A stretch of 7,151 bases of DNA from Firmicutes bacterium CAG:110 (GCA_000434635.1 HF988054.1:5680-12830); one strand, 5' to 3'; counted from the stretch's first letter, positions 1 through 6,146 are shown. Numbers and translations: made by a program. The notes: generated by a model not told the origin, from the letters alone.

Positions 1-72
1 GGCGGTAAAGTCCGCCTGCCCCTGCCGGGAGAAGGTTTTGGTCAGGCCGCTGACTTTCAGGATCGGTTCCAT
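1..72 (-). CDS. ABC transporter ATP-binding protein, second ATPase of Nik/Opp/Dpp-type importer (N-terminal 24 codons only)
   Basis: Only the first 24 codons are in the window; the rest runs off the left edge. The ATG at 70-72 (complement strand) is preceded by a strong GGAGGTGA ribosome binding site that overlaps the stop of the upstream ATPase, leaving a 4-nt gap. The visible protein begins MEPILKVSGLTKTFSRQG, the typical first beta strand of an ABC ATPase ('L.V.gLtK.F'), as in OppF/DppF/NikE. Its place directly after a NikD/DppD-type ATPase also fits. By family knowledge it would form the heterodimeric nucleotide-binding pair with its neighbour and power import. No Walker motif is visible, so the assignment rests on the N-terminus and the operon position. 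Confidence 0.8.
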   Translation of the reverse strand, partial: MEPILKVSGLTKTFSRQGQADFTA

Positions 73-76
73 GTCT

Positions 77-856
77 TCACCTCCGGAGCCGGGGCACGGC
101 CGCAAGGAGTGCTCTGGTATAGTCTGCCTGAGGATTTGCCAGAACATCCCCGGTTTTTCCGTATTCCACGGCCTTTCCGTCTTTCAGCACCAGCACGTTG
201 TCGGCCATGGCGCCGATGACGCCCAGATTGTGGGCAACGAGGACGATGGCGGTGCCGAAGGTGTCCCGCACCATCCGCATTTCCTCCACCACCTGCTTCT
301 GCAAGGTCACGTCCAGCGCGGAGGTCGGCTCATCTGCAAGCAGAACGCCGGGGCTTAACAGCATGGCGGCGGCAATGCCCACCCGCTGCTGCATCCCGCC
401 GGAAAGCTCGAAGGGGTAGCTTGTGAGAATCCGTTTTCCATCCTCGAAGCCCAGCTTGGCCAGCATTTCCAGCGCGCGTTCTTCAAGCAGTGCCTTGGAA
501 ATTCTGCCATGCTCCCGCATGGCCTCATACAGCTGCGCCCCCACCGTGCGGATGGGGCAGAAGGCGCTGCCCGCGCTCTGAAAGATATAGCCCAGCTCCG
601 GGCCGCAGAGCTTGCGTAATTCCTTTTGGGGAAGTGCGGTGAGGTCACGTCCCTTGTACCGGATGCTCCCCCCGGTGACGCGGCCTTCACTGCCAAGCAG
701 ACCCATAGCCGCTTTGATCAGGGTGGATTTGCCGCTGCCGCTTTCCCCCACAATGCCTAAGATCTCGCCGGAGGACAGGGAAAAACTCACATCCTCCACG
801 GCAGGCTGCCCCAGATAGGCGATGTCCACGTGCTCGTATCTCAGTAAGGTTTCCAT
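77..856 (-). CDS. ABC transporter ATP-binding protein, NikD/DppD-like (nickel/peptide importer family)
   Basis: 259-residue cytoplasmic ATPase expected to hydrolyse ATP for import through the two permeases encoded just upstream. Visible motifs in order: Walker A GESGSGKST at 37-45, Q-loop Gln93 in YIFQSAG, signature LSGGMQQR at 151-158, Walker B VLLADEPTSALD at 171-182, and switch His209 in VAHNLGV, where HD is more usual. The protein ends after LLAAVP, where longer OppD/DppD proteins carry a C-terminal oligopeptide extension. At about 260 residues it is nearer to NikD in length. The ATG is supported by GGAGGT about 7 nt upstream. The gap to the permease gene before it is 3 nt, and to the ATPase after it 4 nt, so the genes are surely co-transcribed. 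The substrate cannot be read from an ATPase; nickel, another metal chelate or peptide are all possible. Confidence 0.93.
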   Translation of the reverse strand: METLLRYEHVDIAYLGQPAVEDVSFSLSSGEILGIVGESGSGKSTLIKAAMGLLGSEGRVTGGSIRYKGRDLTALPQKELRKLCGPELGYIFQSAGSAFCPIRTVGAQLYEAMREHGRISKALLEERALEMLAKLGFEDGKRILTSYPFELSGGMQQRVGIAAAMLLSPGVLLADEPTSALDVTLQKQVVEEMRMVRDTFGTAIVLVAHNLGVIGAMADNVLVLKDGKAVEYGKTGDVLANPQADYTRALLAAVPRLRR

Positions 857-859
857 GTT

Positions 860-1708
860 CTACCTCCGGCTTTTGGGGTCTGCGTAGTCCCGGATGGTGT
901 CGCCCAGAAGGTTGAAGATCATCACCGAAATGAAAATGGCAATGCCGGGGCTGAAGGTGATCCACGGGGAGGTGGTCATGAGACTTCTGGTGTCGCTCAT
1001 CATGCTGCCCCATTCGGGGATCGGCGGTTTCGCGCCCAGCCCCAGAAAACTCAGCGCAGCCAGCTCCATCATCATAGTCCCGATGTCCAGCATGGCTGTG
1101 ACCAGAACGGGGCCGATGATGTTGGGCAGGATGTGCTTGAGGATGATCTTTCCCGTGCCGCTGCCGGACAGCCGGACGGCCTTCATCCACTGGGTTTCTT
1201 TTTGCGCCAATGTCTGGCTTCGGGCGATCCGGGCGTATTTCGGCCACGAGATCGCCGCCAGTGCGATAATGGCGTTTTGCAGTCCGCCCCCCAGCACCCC
1301 CGCCACCGCTAGGGCAAACACCAGACCGGGGAACGCCAGGAACACGTCGGAAACGCGCATCAGCACCGTATCGGTCAGGCCGCCGACCCAGCCGCAGGTC
1401 ACGCCCACGGCCGTGCCGACGGTCGTGATGACGGCCACCAGCAGAAGCGTGGAAAAAATACTCGCCCGGCTTCCGGCAATGACCCGGGACAGCATATCCC
1501 GGCCATACCGGTCCGTTCCGAGAGGGTGGGCTTTGGTAGGCGCCTGCTTGGCGATGTCCAGATTCTGGAGGTACGGGTCATGGGGCGTCAGGTACTCCGA
1601 AAAGAGGGAGCAGAGGATCAGGGCGATTGCCAGGACGGAAAAAAGAATCAGGCGGGCTTTCACCGTGTTTCGCCTGACTGTGCCTATGGAGGTTTTTACG
1701 GTCTTCAT
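860..1708 (-). CDS. ABC transporter permease, NikC/DppC-like
   Basis: 282-residue inner-membrane permease of the peptide/nickel importer family. The N-terminus has a cytoplasmic stretch, a first membrane segment at about residues 19-38, then the family hallmark HPLGTDRYGRDMLSR at 61-75. The EAA-type coupling loop is MKAVRLSGSGTGKIILKHI from 175, followed by LPNIIGP. Further hydrophobic segments fill residues 85-265, with the conserved LAALSFLGLGAKPP near 217-229. Length matches NikC (about 280 residues). The reading frame is open upstream of the chosen start, but the ATG at 1706-1708 gives an ATGA overlap with the stop of the preceding permease gene and starts at the usual family N-terminus. 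The ribosome binding site there is only modest (GGGGGTG), which fits translational coupling. It would pair with the upstream permease to form the translocation channel. Confidence 0.93.
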   Translation of the reverse strand: MKTVKTSIGTVRRNTVKARLILFSVLAIALILCSLFSEYLTPHDPYLQNLDIAKQAPTKAHPLGTDRYGRDMLSRVIAGSRASIFSTLLLVAVITTVGTAVGVTCGWVGGLTDTVLMRVSDVFLAFPGLVFALAVAGVLGGGLQNAIIALAAISWPKYARIARSQTLAQKETQWMKAVRLSGSGTGKIILKHILPNIIGPVLVTAMLDIGTMMMELAALSFLGLGAKPPIPEWGSMMSDTRSLMTTSPWITFSPGIAIFISVMIFNLLGDTIRDYADPKSRR

Positions 1709-2646
1709 CCCGCCTGCACCCCCAGTCGGATTCTCGGGTCGAGGACGTGGTAGAGAATGTCCGTGACCAGATTCACCATCACGTAAATGATCGCCATCCA
1801 GACCACGTAAGCCTGAATGAGGGGGTAGTCCCGCATGGTGATGGCGTCCACCGCCAGCTTCCCCACGCCGTCCCACATGAAGATGCTTTCAATAATGGCC
1901 GTGCCGCCGAGTAAGCTGCCGATGGACAGCGCCAGCAGGGTCAGAATGGTGAGCATGGCGGATTTCAGCACGCTTTTCCACAGGATCACCCGTCCGCGCA
2001 CGCCTCTTGCCGCCGCGCCGAGAACGTAGTCCTTGTTCAGTTCCTCCAGCACTGCGGCTCTGACCTGCCGCATATACTTGGCGGACATGGCAATGGCCAG
2101 CGTCAGGGTGGGGAGGATCGCGCCCTGCACCGTCGTCCCGCCGGAAATGACGGGCAGAAGCTTCCATTTTATGGAAAACAGCTGCATCAGCAGCAGCGCC
2201 ACAAAAAAGTTCGGCAGACTGTTGCCGATGAAGCTGAAAAACCGCAGAACATAGTCTGTAAATTTATCGTGCTTCACCGCCGCCCAGATGCCCAGCGGAA
2301 TGGAAATGATCACGGTCGCCCCGATGGAGAGCGCCGTCAGCAGCAGCGTCGCCGGGAGCTTGGACACAAACGTCCCGAACACGTCCTTCCCGGAAACATA
2401 GCTGACGCCCATATTGCCGGTCAGCAGCCCTCTCAGCCATGCGCCATATTGCGTCAGAAAGGGCTGGTCAAGCCCCAGCTCCGCCCGTTTGGCGTCGATG
2501 ATCTCCTGCGCCACCGCGCCCTTGTCGCCGTACAGCTCGATAATGGCGTCGCTGCCTGCAGCGCGCATCATGGCGAAGGACAGAAAGGTAATGCCCAGCA
2601 GCACCGGGATCAGCTGCAAAAAGCGCTTGCCTATATATTTGTTCAA
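1705..2646 (-). CDS. ABC transporter permease, NikB/DppB-like
   Basis: 313-residue permease, close to the usual NikB/DppB length. The N-terminus is typical: KYIGKRFLQLIPVLLGITFLSF, a short basic cytoplasmic end leading into the first membrane helix. The periplasmic part contains AELGLDQPFLTQYGAWL and LLTGNMGVSY, standard for the family. The EAA-like coupling loop is DYVLGAAARGVRGRVILWKSVL, near residues 205-227, and the protein ends with DILYHVLDPRIRLG. The start is a TTG at 2644-2646. It is chosen because AAAGGGG lies 9 nt upstream and because the protein then begins at the family N-terminus; no in-frame ATG is nearby. MT1 ends 33 nt upstream, and the NikC-like gene follows with a 4-nt overlap, so this is the first transporter gene of the operon. 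Confidence 0.93.
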   Translation of the reverse strand: MNKYIGKRFLQLIPVLLGITFLSFAMMRAAGSDAIIELYGDKGAVAQEIIDAKRAELGLDQPFLTQYGAWLRGLLTGNMGVSYVSGKDVFGTFVSKLPATLLLTALSIGATVIISIPLGIWAAVKHDKFTDYVLRFFSFIGNSLPNFFVALLLMQLFSIKWKLLPVISGGTTVQGAILPTLTLAIAMSAKYMRQVRAAVLEELNKDYVLGAAARGVRGRVILWKSVLKSAMLTILTLLALSIGSLLGGTAIIESIFMWDGVGKLAVDAITMRDYPLIQAYVVWMAIIYVMVNLVTDILYHVLDPRIRLGVQAG

Positions 2647-2655
2647 AATGGATAT

Positions 2656-2662
2656 CCCCTTT
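2656..2662 (-). promoter_or_regulatory. Ribosome binding site for the TTG-started NikB-like permease
   Basis: AAAGGGG on the minus strand, 9 nt before the TTG at 2644-2646. It decides the start codon because no ATG or GTG is available at this position in frame. Confidence 0.6.
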
Positions 2663-2680
2663 AGGAAGCCGGTGCTTCCT
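2663..2680 (-). repeat. Intercistronic hairpin between MT1 and the NikB-like gene
   Basis: Perfect 7-bp inverted repeat AGGAAGC / GCTTCCT (2663-2669 and 2674-2680) with a 4-nt loop. It begins at the MT1 stop codon and ends next to the ribosome binding site of the permease gene. No T-run follows, so it is not a classic terminator. It could act as a partial attenuator, an mRNA processing or stability site, or a modest block to initiation. Its role is inferred only. Confidence 0.45.
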
Positions 2681-3474
2681 CAGCTTTCCAGCAGTCCCGC
2701 TTTCCGCCCCTCGATGAGGAACATGGGTGTGGAGGCGTTGTTGATGCGCTCCTCCTTCGTCCAGACCCGCTGCCAGATGTTCTCGTCGGCGCTCGCCTGA
2801 ATGCCAAAGCGGCTCAGGACACGCAGATCCCACTGGGGACGGTGCTGCCGGGACAGGGGGGTCTTCCGGGCAATGGCCTCCATGGCGTCCACGTCCGTTC
2901 CGGCGTTCTCGTCCCGCACGTCGGAGACGGCAAGATTCTCCCGGTCCCGCTTGTGACCCAGCTCTGCTTCCTCGTCCCACAGGTACCGGTACCAGTTGGC
3001 GTCGAAGTTCAGCAGCAGCCCGCCGGGAGCCAGGACCCGTGTCCAGTGGCTGTAGGCCTTCTCCGGGTCGTGGAGATTCCATGTCACGTTCCGGGTGACC
3101 AGCACGTCAAAGCTGTGATCCGCGAACATCAGTTCTTCGGCGTTCATCTGGTGGAAGTCGATCTTGTCCGCGAGAGCGCCCGCGTTGCGCCGGGCTTCCT
3201 CCAGCATGGAGGCGGTATAATCCACGGCGGTCACCTGATAGCCCATTCTCGCCAGAATGATGGCGAAAAAGCCCGGCCCCGTACCCACGTCCAGCACCCG
3301 GATGGAGCCGGGCTTCCGTCCCGGAAAGCGGGCGGCGATCCGTTCCTGAATGGTGCGTCCCCAGACGCGCTTCTGGTCAGTTGCCAGTTCCTCCTGATTT
3401 ACACCGGAGTAGCCGGGGGCGCGGTGCGTCCAGTAGTGGATATTTTCTTCCTCATAAGTAGCAAACCGGTTCAT
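2680..3474 (-). CDS. Class I SAM-dependent methyltransferase (MT1), first gene of the importer operon
   Basis: 264-residue soluble protein with a Rossmann-fold methyltransferase core of the Methyltransf_11/25 kind. SAM-binding motif I is LDVGTGPGFFA at 61-71. The acidic residue that normally contacts the SAM ribose is Asp85 in VTAVDYT. NAEELMF lies at 111-117, and VLAPGGLLLNFDANW at 147-161 forms the post-I/IV region. The N-terminal HYWTHRAPGY and the stretch TRNVTWNLHDPEKAY (127-141) are shared in pattern with MT2. The ATG at 3472-3474 is preferred over the longer open frame because GGAGGA lies 6 nt before it and the extra upstream codons look non-coding. The protein contains no cysteine, which argues against an arsenite methyltransferase. 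The acceptor substrate is unknown. Co-transcription with a Nik/Opp importer suggests that it modifies the transported compound, a chelator or a signal. Confidence 0.9.
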   Translation of the reverse strand: MNRFATYEEENIHYWTHRAPGYSGVNQEELATDQKRVWGRTIQERIAARFPGRKPGSIRVLDVGTGPGFFAIILARMGYQVTAVDYTASMLEEARRNAGALADKIDFHQMNAEELMFADHSFDVLVTRNVTWNLHDPEKAYSHWTRVLAPGGLLLNFDANWYRYLWDEEAELGHKRDRENLAVSDVRDENAGTDVDAMEAIARKTPLSRQHRPQWDLRVLSRFGIQASADENIWQRVWTKEERINNASTPMFLIEGRKAGLLES

Positions 3475-3549
3475 ATGAAATCCTCCTGCCCCCGTCCGAC
3501 TGTGAGAACAGCGAGGGGGAATTTTGGGAACGTGTGTTTGTATAGCCAT

Positions 3550-3555
3550 ATACTA
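3550..3555 (-). promoter_or_regulatory. Predicted -10 element of the MT1/importer operon promoter
   Basis: Minus-strand TAGTAT preceded by TGC, giving an extended -10 (TGCTAGTAT). The hexamer at the usual -35 distance (17-bp spacer) is TTCCGC at 3573-3578, a poor match, which suggests help from an activator. The predicted transcript would start near 3543, about 69 nt before the MT1 ATG. The call rests partly on the identical spacing found at MT2. Confidence 0.5.
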
Positions 3556-3579
3556 GCACGGGAAAAGGGACAGCGGAAG

Positions 3580-3591
3580 CCCCCCGGGGGG
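3580..3591 (-). promoter_or_regulatory. Putative operator palindrome CCCCCCGGGGGG upstream of MT1
   Basis: Perfect 12-nt palindrome, followed on the minus strand by CTTC and then 20 further nt before the -10 hexamer (24 nt in all). Its centre would lie near -42, overlapping the upstream edge of the -35 region. The same 16 nt at the same spacing occur upstream of MT2 (4460-4471). No T-run follows on either strand, so it is unlikely to be a terminator. The binding protein is unknown. Confidence 0.6.
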
Positions 3592-3629
3592 TTGTAAATC
3601 GATAAAAAATTACGGAAAATAGTGAAATC

Positions 3630-3659
3630 ACGCCGCGGAACCGAAAAGCCCCGCGGCGT
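3630..3659 (-). terminator. Hairpin terminator after MT2
   Basis: A 9-bp perfect GC-rich stem ACGCCGCGG / CCGCGGCGT (3630-3638 with 3651-3659) and a 12-nt loop start 6 nt after the MT2 stop. On the minus strand it is followed by a loose T-rich stretch (GATTTCACTATTTT). It would separate MT2 from the MT1 operon promoter that lies just beyond. The T-run is interrupted, so termination may be incomplete. Confidence 0.6.
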
Positions 3660-3665
3660 TTGAAA

Positions 3666-4400
3666 TCATTTTTGCGCAAACACGCCGAACATGGGTGCGT
3701 GGACAAGGTCAGCCGCCCCCAGCACCCGCCGGCCTACCGTCAAGTCCGTCCGGCAGCGGGAAAACCCGACCTTTTTCAGCACGGCTTCGTCCCACGCGGG
3801 CCGCTTCTGCCCCACGTCCAGCGCCAAAGTGATGGCGTTATTTTCCTCCACCAGTGCTTCCGTCATGCCCACATGGCCGTAGGGGCTGTCCGGCGCTACG
3901 GAGCAGTTCTGGGTGCTTTCGCTGCGCACGTTCGCCGCGTAGTCCGCGTCGAAATTCAGGAGCAGCCCGCCCGGTTTCAGCACCCGGTGCCACTGGGCGT
4001 AGGCTTTCTCCGGTTCCGGCAGCGTCCACGTCAGATTCCGGCTGAGCACGACATCGAAGGTGCCGTCCGGGAAATCCAGCTGCTGGGCATCCATATGCCG
4101 GAAGGCAATGTCCAGCCCAAGACCTGCCGCCATGGCGGCGGCTTCCTCCAGCATGGCGGGGGTCAGGTCGATGCCCGTCACCTTATGTCCCAGCTTCGCC
4201 ATGAGAATGGCAAAAAATCCGGTGCCGGTGCCCACGTCCAGAATGTTCAGCGGCGACCTTTCAGGCAGCTGCGCTTCCAGTTCTTCCTGCCAGCGCCGCC
4301 CCATGATGCTCCCCAATTCGTTTTTCCGCACGGCTCCAAAGTCATGAGACCGTATCGTCCAGTAGCGTACAACCCTATCTTCAATGGCGCAGTTTTCCAT
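3666..4400 (-). CDS. Class I SAM-dependent methyltransferase (MT2), paralogue of MT1
   Basis: 244-residue soluble methyltransferase. Motif I is LDVGTGTGFFA at 54-64, the ribose-contacting acidic residue is Asp78 in VTGIDLT, DAQQLDFPDGTFDVV spans 104-118, and LKPGGLLLNFDADYA spans 141-155. Patterns shared with MT1: YWT.R near the N-terminus, SRN.TW.L..PEKAY..W.RVL.PGGLLLNFDA in the core, and a C-terminal '..APMF' segment resembling '..STPMF' in MT1. The two therefore derive from a duplication. The ATG at 4398-4400 has GGGAGAG about 7 nt upstream; the open frame extends further but runs through the promoter. It is a single-gene unit, with its own promoter and a terminator behind it. The acceptor substrate is unknown; the relation to MT1 and the shared operator suggest the same pathway. 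Confidence 0.9.
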   Translation of the reverse strand: MENCAIEDRVVRYWTIRSHDFGAVRKNELGSIMGRRWQEELEAQLPERSPLNILDVGTGTGFFAILMAKLGHKVTGIDLTPAMLEEAAAMAAGLGLDIAFRHMDAQQLDFPDGTFDVVLSRNLTWTLPEPEKAYAQWHRVLKPGGLLLNFDADYAANVRSESTQNCSVAPDSPYGHVGMTEALVEENNAITLALDVGQKRPAWDEAVLKKVGFSRCRTDLTVGRRVLGAADLVHAPMFGVFAQK

Positions 4401-4429
4401 GATGTTCTCTCCCAAGTTGGTTTCCCGAT

Positions 4430-4435
4430 ATTGTA
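4430..4435 (-). promoter_or_regulatory. Predicted -10 element of the MT2 promoter
   Basis: Minus-strand TACAAT, 5 of 6 matches to TATAAT. The hexamer 17 bp upstream is TTCTCA (4453-4458), 4 of 6 to the -35 consensus. The predicted transcript begins near 4423, giving a short leader of about 23 nt that contains the GGGAGAG ribosome binding site. Confidence 0.6.
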
Positions 4436-4459
4436 TCCCCCTTTCGACGATTTGAGAAG

Positions 4460-4471
4460 CCCCCCGGGGGG
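4460..4471 (-). promoter_or_regulatory. Putative operator palindrome CCCCCCGGGGGG upstream of MT2
   Basis: Second copy of the 12-nt palindrome, again followed by CTTC and lying exactly 24 nt before the -10 hexamer. Its predicted centre is near -42, as at MT1. Flanking bases beyond the shared 16 nt differ between the two promoters, so the conservation looks selected rather than left over from duplication. Confidence 0.6.
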
Positions 4472-4474
4472 ATA

Positions 4475-4498
4475 CCGGGCGTTTGTTTTCCCGCCCGG
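4475..4498. repeat. GC-rich inverted repeat in the MT2/antiporter intergenic region
   Basis: Perfect 7-bp inverted repeat CCGGGCG / CGCCCGG (4475-4481 and 4492-4498) with a 10-nt T-rich centre, only 3 nt from the C6G6 palindrome. No T-run follows on either strand in the right place for a terminator. It may be an additional protein-binding site; there is no counterpart upstream of MT1. Confidence 0.4.
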
Positions 4499-4553
4499 CA
4501 GTGCAGTTCCGGCGGTGATTTTGAAATTTATCATTTATTCCAAAAAATAAGGG

Positions 4554-4582
4554 TTGATTTTTTCTCCGTTTGTGTGTATCAT
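4554..4582 (+). promoter_or_regulatory. Sigma-70/SigA-type promoter of the antiporter-MgtC operon
   Basis: TTGATT (4554-4559, 4 of 6) and TATCAT (4577-4582, 5 of 6) are separated by 17 bp in an AT-rich stretch that stands out from the GC-rich surroundings. Transcription would start near 4590, giving a leader of about 84 nt before the TTG start. No convincing riboswitch fold or leader peptide is seen in that leader. Confidence 0.7.
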
Positions 4583-4657
4583 ATAAAAATTCAACAGGAG
4601 CGGTCTGCGGCGCGCTTTGTCTTCCTGCGGCTGAACCTCTCCATACCAACTATATTG

Positions 4658-4664
4658 AAAGGAG
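4658..4664 (+). promoter_or_regulatory. Ribosome binding site for the TTG-started antiporter
   Basis: AAAGGAG, 9 nt before the TTG at 4674-4676. Another TTG at 4667 is out of frame, so this site fixes the start. Confidence 0.7.
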
Positions 4665-4673
4665 CGTTGTCCC

Positions 4674-6146
4674 TTGCTGACTCCATTTTACGAAAAGCTG
4701 CACATTACGGATACCGTCTCCGTGATTATCGTTTCCATCGCGCTCATGCTGATCTGCGGCTTCGCGGCTACCCGCGTCACCAAGCGGCTGCGGCTGCCCA
4801 ATGTCACGGCGTACATAGTGGCGGGCATCCTCATCGGCCCCTACTGCCTGAATCTGGTGCCGGGAAACGTGATCGACGGCATGGATTTCATCGCCGATAT
4901 CGCGCTGGCCTTTATCGCGTTCAGCACCGGCGAATTCTTCAAATTCGACACGCTGAAAAAAAGCGGCGCAAAGGTCATGGTCATCACGGTTTTTGAGGCG
5001 ATCCTCGCCTCGGTGCTGGTGTTTATCATCACCTTTTTCGTGCTGGGACTGGAGCTGAATTTCTCCATCGTCCTTGCCGCCCTGGCTTCGGCCACAGCAC
5101 CGGCCTCCACCGTTATGACCATCCGCCAGACCCACGCCAAGGGCGACTTCGTGGACACCCTTTTGCAGGTGGTGGCGCTGGACGATGTGGTTGGACTGGT
5201 GGCCTACAGCATCGCCATTTCCGTAGCGCTGGCTTCGGCCACCGGCGCGTTCCATGCCGGCGCTATCTTCAAGCCTCTGGCCATCAACGCGCTGGTGCTT
5301 CTGCTGGGCGGGGGCTTCGGCTTCTTCCTGAAGCTGCTGCTCCACAAGCGCTCCACGGATAACCGGCTCATCGTCTCCATCGCCCTGCTGTTCGCCTTCT
5401 GCGGCATCTGCGCCATGCTGGACGTTTCCCCGCTGCTGGGGTGCATGTCCATGGGCATGGTCTACATAAACCTCACCGACGACAAGCGGCTGTTCCAGCA
5501 GCTCAACTATTTCAGCCCCCCCATTCTGCTGCTGTTCTTCGTGCGTTCCGGGCTGAACTTTGATTTGGATGCGCTGGTTGACAACTCCGAGAGCATCGGC
5601 GCAACGCCGTTGGTGGTGGTCGGTATCCTCTATTTTCTGGTGCGTATCATGGGCAAGTATGCCGGTGCGTTCCTCGGCTGCCTTGTGACGAAGAAGGACA
5701 AAAAGGTTCGCAATTTTCTGGGGCTTGCCCTGATCCCGCAGGCGGGCGTGGCCATCGGTCTGGCGGCCACCGGCGCCCGGACGCTGGGCGGCGAGGTGGG
5801 CAACGCCCTGGAAACCATCATTCTGGCGTCCAGCGTGCTTTACGAGCTGATCGGCCCCGCCTGCGCCAAGCTGTCGCTGTACCTGTCCGGCTCCTACTCC
5901 AACAAGCTGGAAGACCTTGCGCCCATTCCGGCTACGGAGCCGGGGCAGCCGCCAAAGTCCGAGGTGGAGCTGCTGATTGAGCGGATTCAGGCCATTCAGC
6001 AGGAGCTGCCCAAGCACAACAACCCCTATTACGAGGACGAACAGGCATTCACCGAAGCCGCGGCGGAGCATTCCGCCCAGATGGAGGCGTTCTTCGGGAC
6101 GCCGGGGAAAGCCAACACCGCCATGCCGGGGAGGAAACGGAAATGA
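4674..6146 (+). CDS. Cation:proton antiporter, CPA2 family (Na+/H+ or K+/H+ exchanger)
   Basis: 490-residue membrane protein with roughly a dozen hydrophobic segments between residues 15 and 400. CPA2 hallmarks: LRLPNVTAYIVAGILIGP (39-56), the ATAPAST stretch (140-146) corresponding to the broken helix, and the ion-binding pair Asp170-Asp171 in VALDDVVGL. Lys328 in IMGKYAG sits where NapA-type antiporters carry a helix-10 lysine, and GLALIPQAGVAIGLA spans 350-364. A DD pair is, by family knowledge, typical of electrogenic exchangers; the ion is not determined. The last 80 or so residues are cytosolic, charged, and end GRKRK; there is no RCK/TrkA-N domain as in KefB/KefC. The start is TTG with AAAGGAG 9 nt upstream. 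The stop overlaps the ATG of the MgtC-like gene (ATGA), so the two are translationally coupled. Confidence 0.92.
   Translation: MLTPFYEKLHITDTVSVIIVSIALMLICGFAATRVTKRLRLPNVTAYIVAGILIGPYCLNLVPGNVIDGMDFIADIALAFIAFSTGEFFKFDTLKKSGAKVMVITVFEAILASVLVFIITFFVLGLELNFSIVLAALASATAPASTVMTIRQTHAKGDFVDTLLQVVALDDVVGLVAYSIAISVALASATGAFHAGAIFKPLAINALVLLLGGGFGFFLKLLLHKRSTDNRLIVSIALLFAFCGICAMLDVSPLLGCMSMGMVYINLTDDKRLFQQLNYFSPPILLLFFVRSGLNFDLDALVDNSESIGATPLVVVGILYFLVRIMGKYAGAFLGCLVTKKDKKVRNFLGLALIPQAGVAIGLAATGARTLGGEVGNALETIILASSVLYELIGPACAKLSLYLSGSYSNKLEDLAPIPATEPGQPPKSEVELLIERIQAIQQELPKHNNPYYEDEQAFTEAAAEHSAQMEAFFGTPGKANTAMPGRKRK

Noticed and set aside
3580..3591. C6G6 palindrome as a rho-independent terminator
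   Set aside because: No T-run follows on either strand, a 12-nt palindrome without a loop cannot fold well as a hairpin, and both copies sit at a fixed distance upstream of promoters.
3550..3591. MerR-type operator
   Set aside because: MerR-family sites lie between -35 and -10 with a 19-20 bp spacer; here the palindrome is upstream of the -35 position and the spacers are about 17 bp.
2680..4400. Arsenite methyltransferase (ArsM) identity for MT1/MT2
   Set aside because: ArsM needs several conserved cysteines; MT1 has none and MT2 has only three (Cys4, Cys166, Cys216), not in an ArsM-like arrangement.
4516..4540. Fur-box-like AT-rich stretch upstream of the antiporter promoter
   Set aside because: TGATTTTGAAATTTATCA matches the ends of a Fur-like dyad but is not symmetrical enough; it looks like ordinary AT-rich promoter upstream sequence.
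4600..4634. Five-codon TTG leader ORF in the antiporter 5' leader
   Set aside because: The AGGAG upstream is too far away (about 15 nt) and the peptide has no regulatory character.
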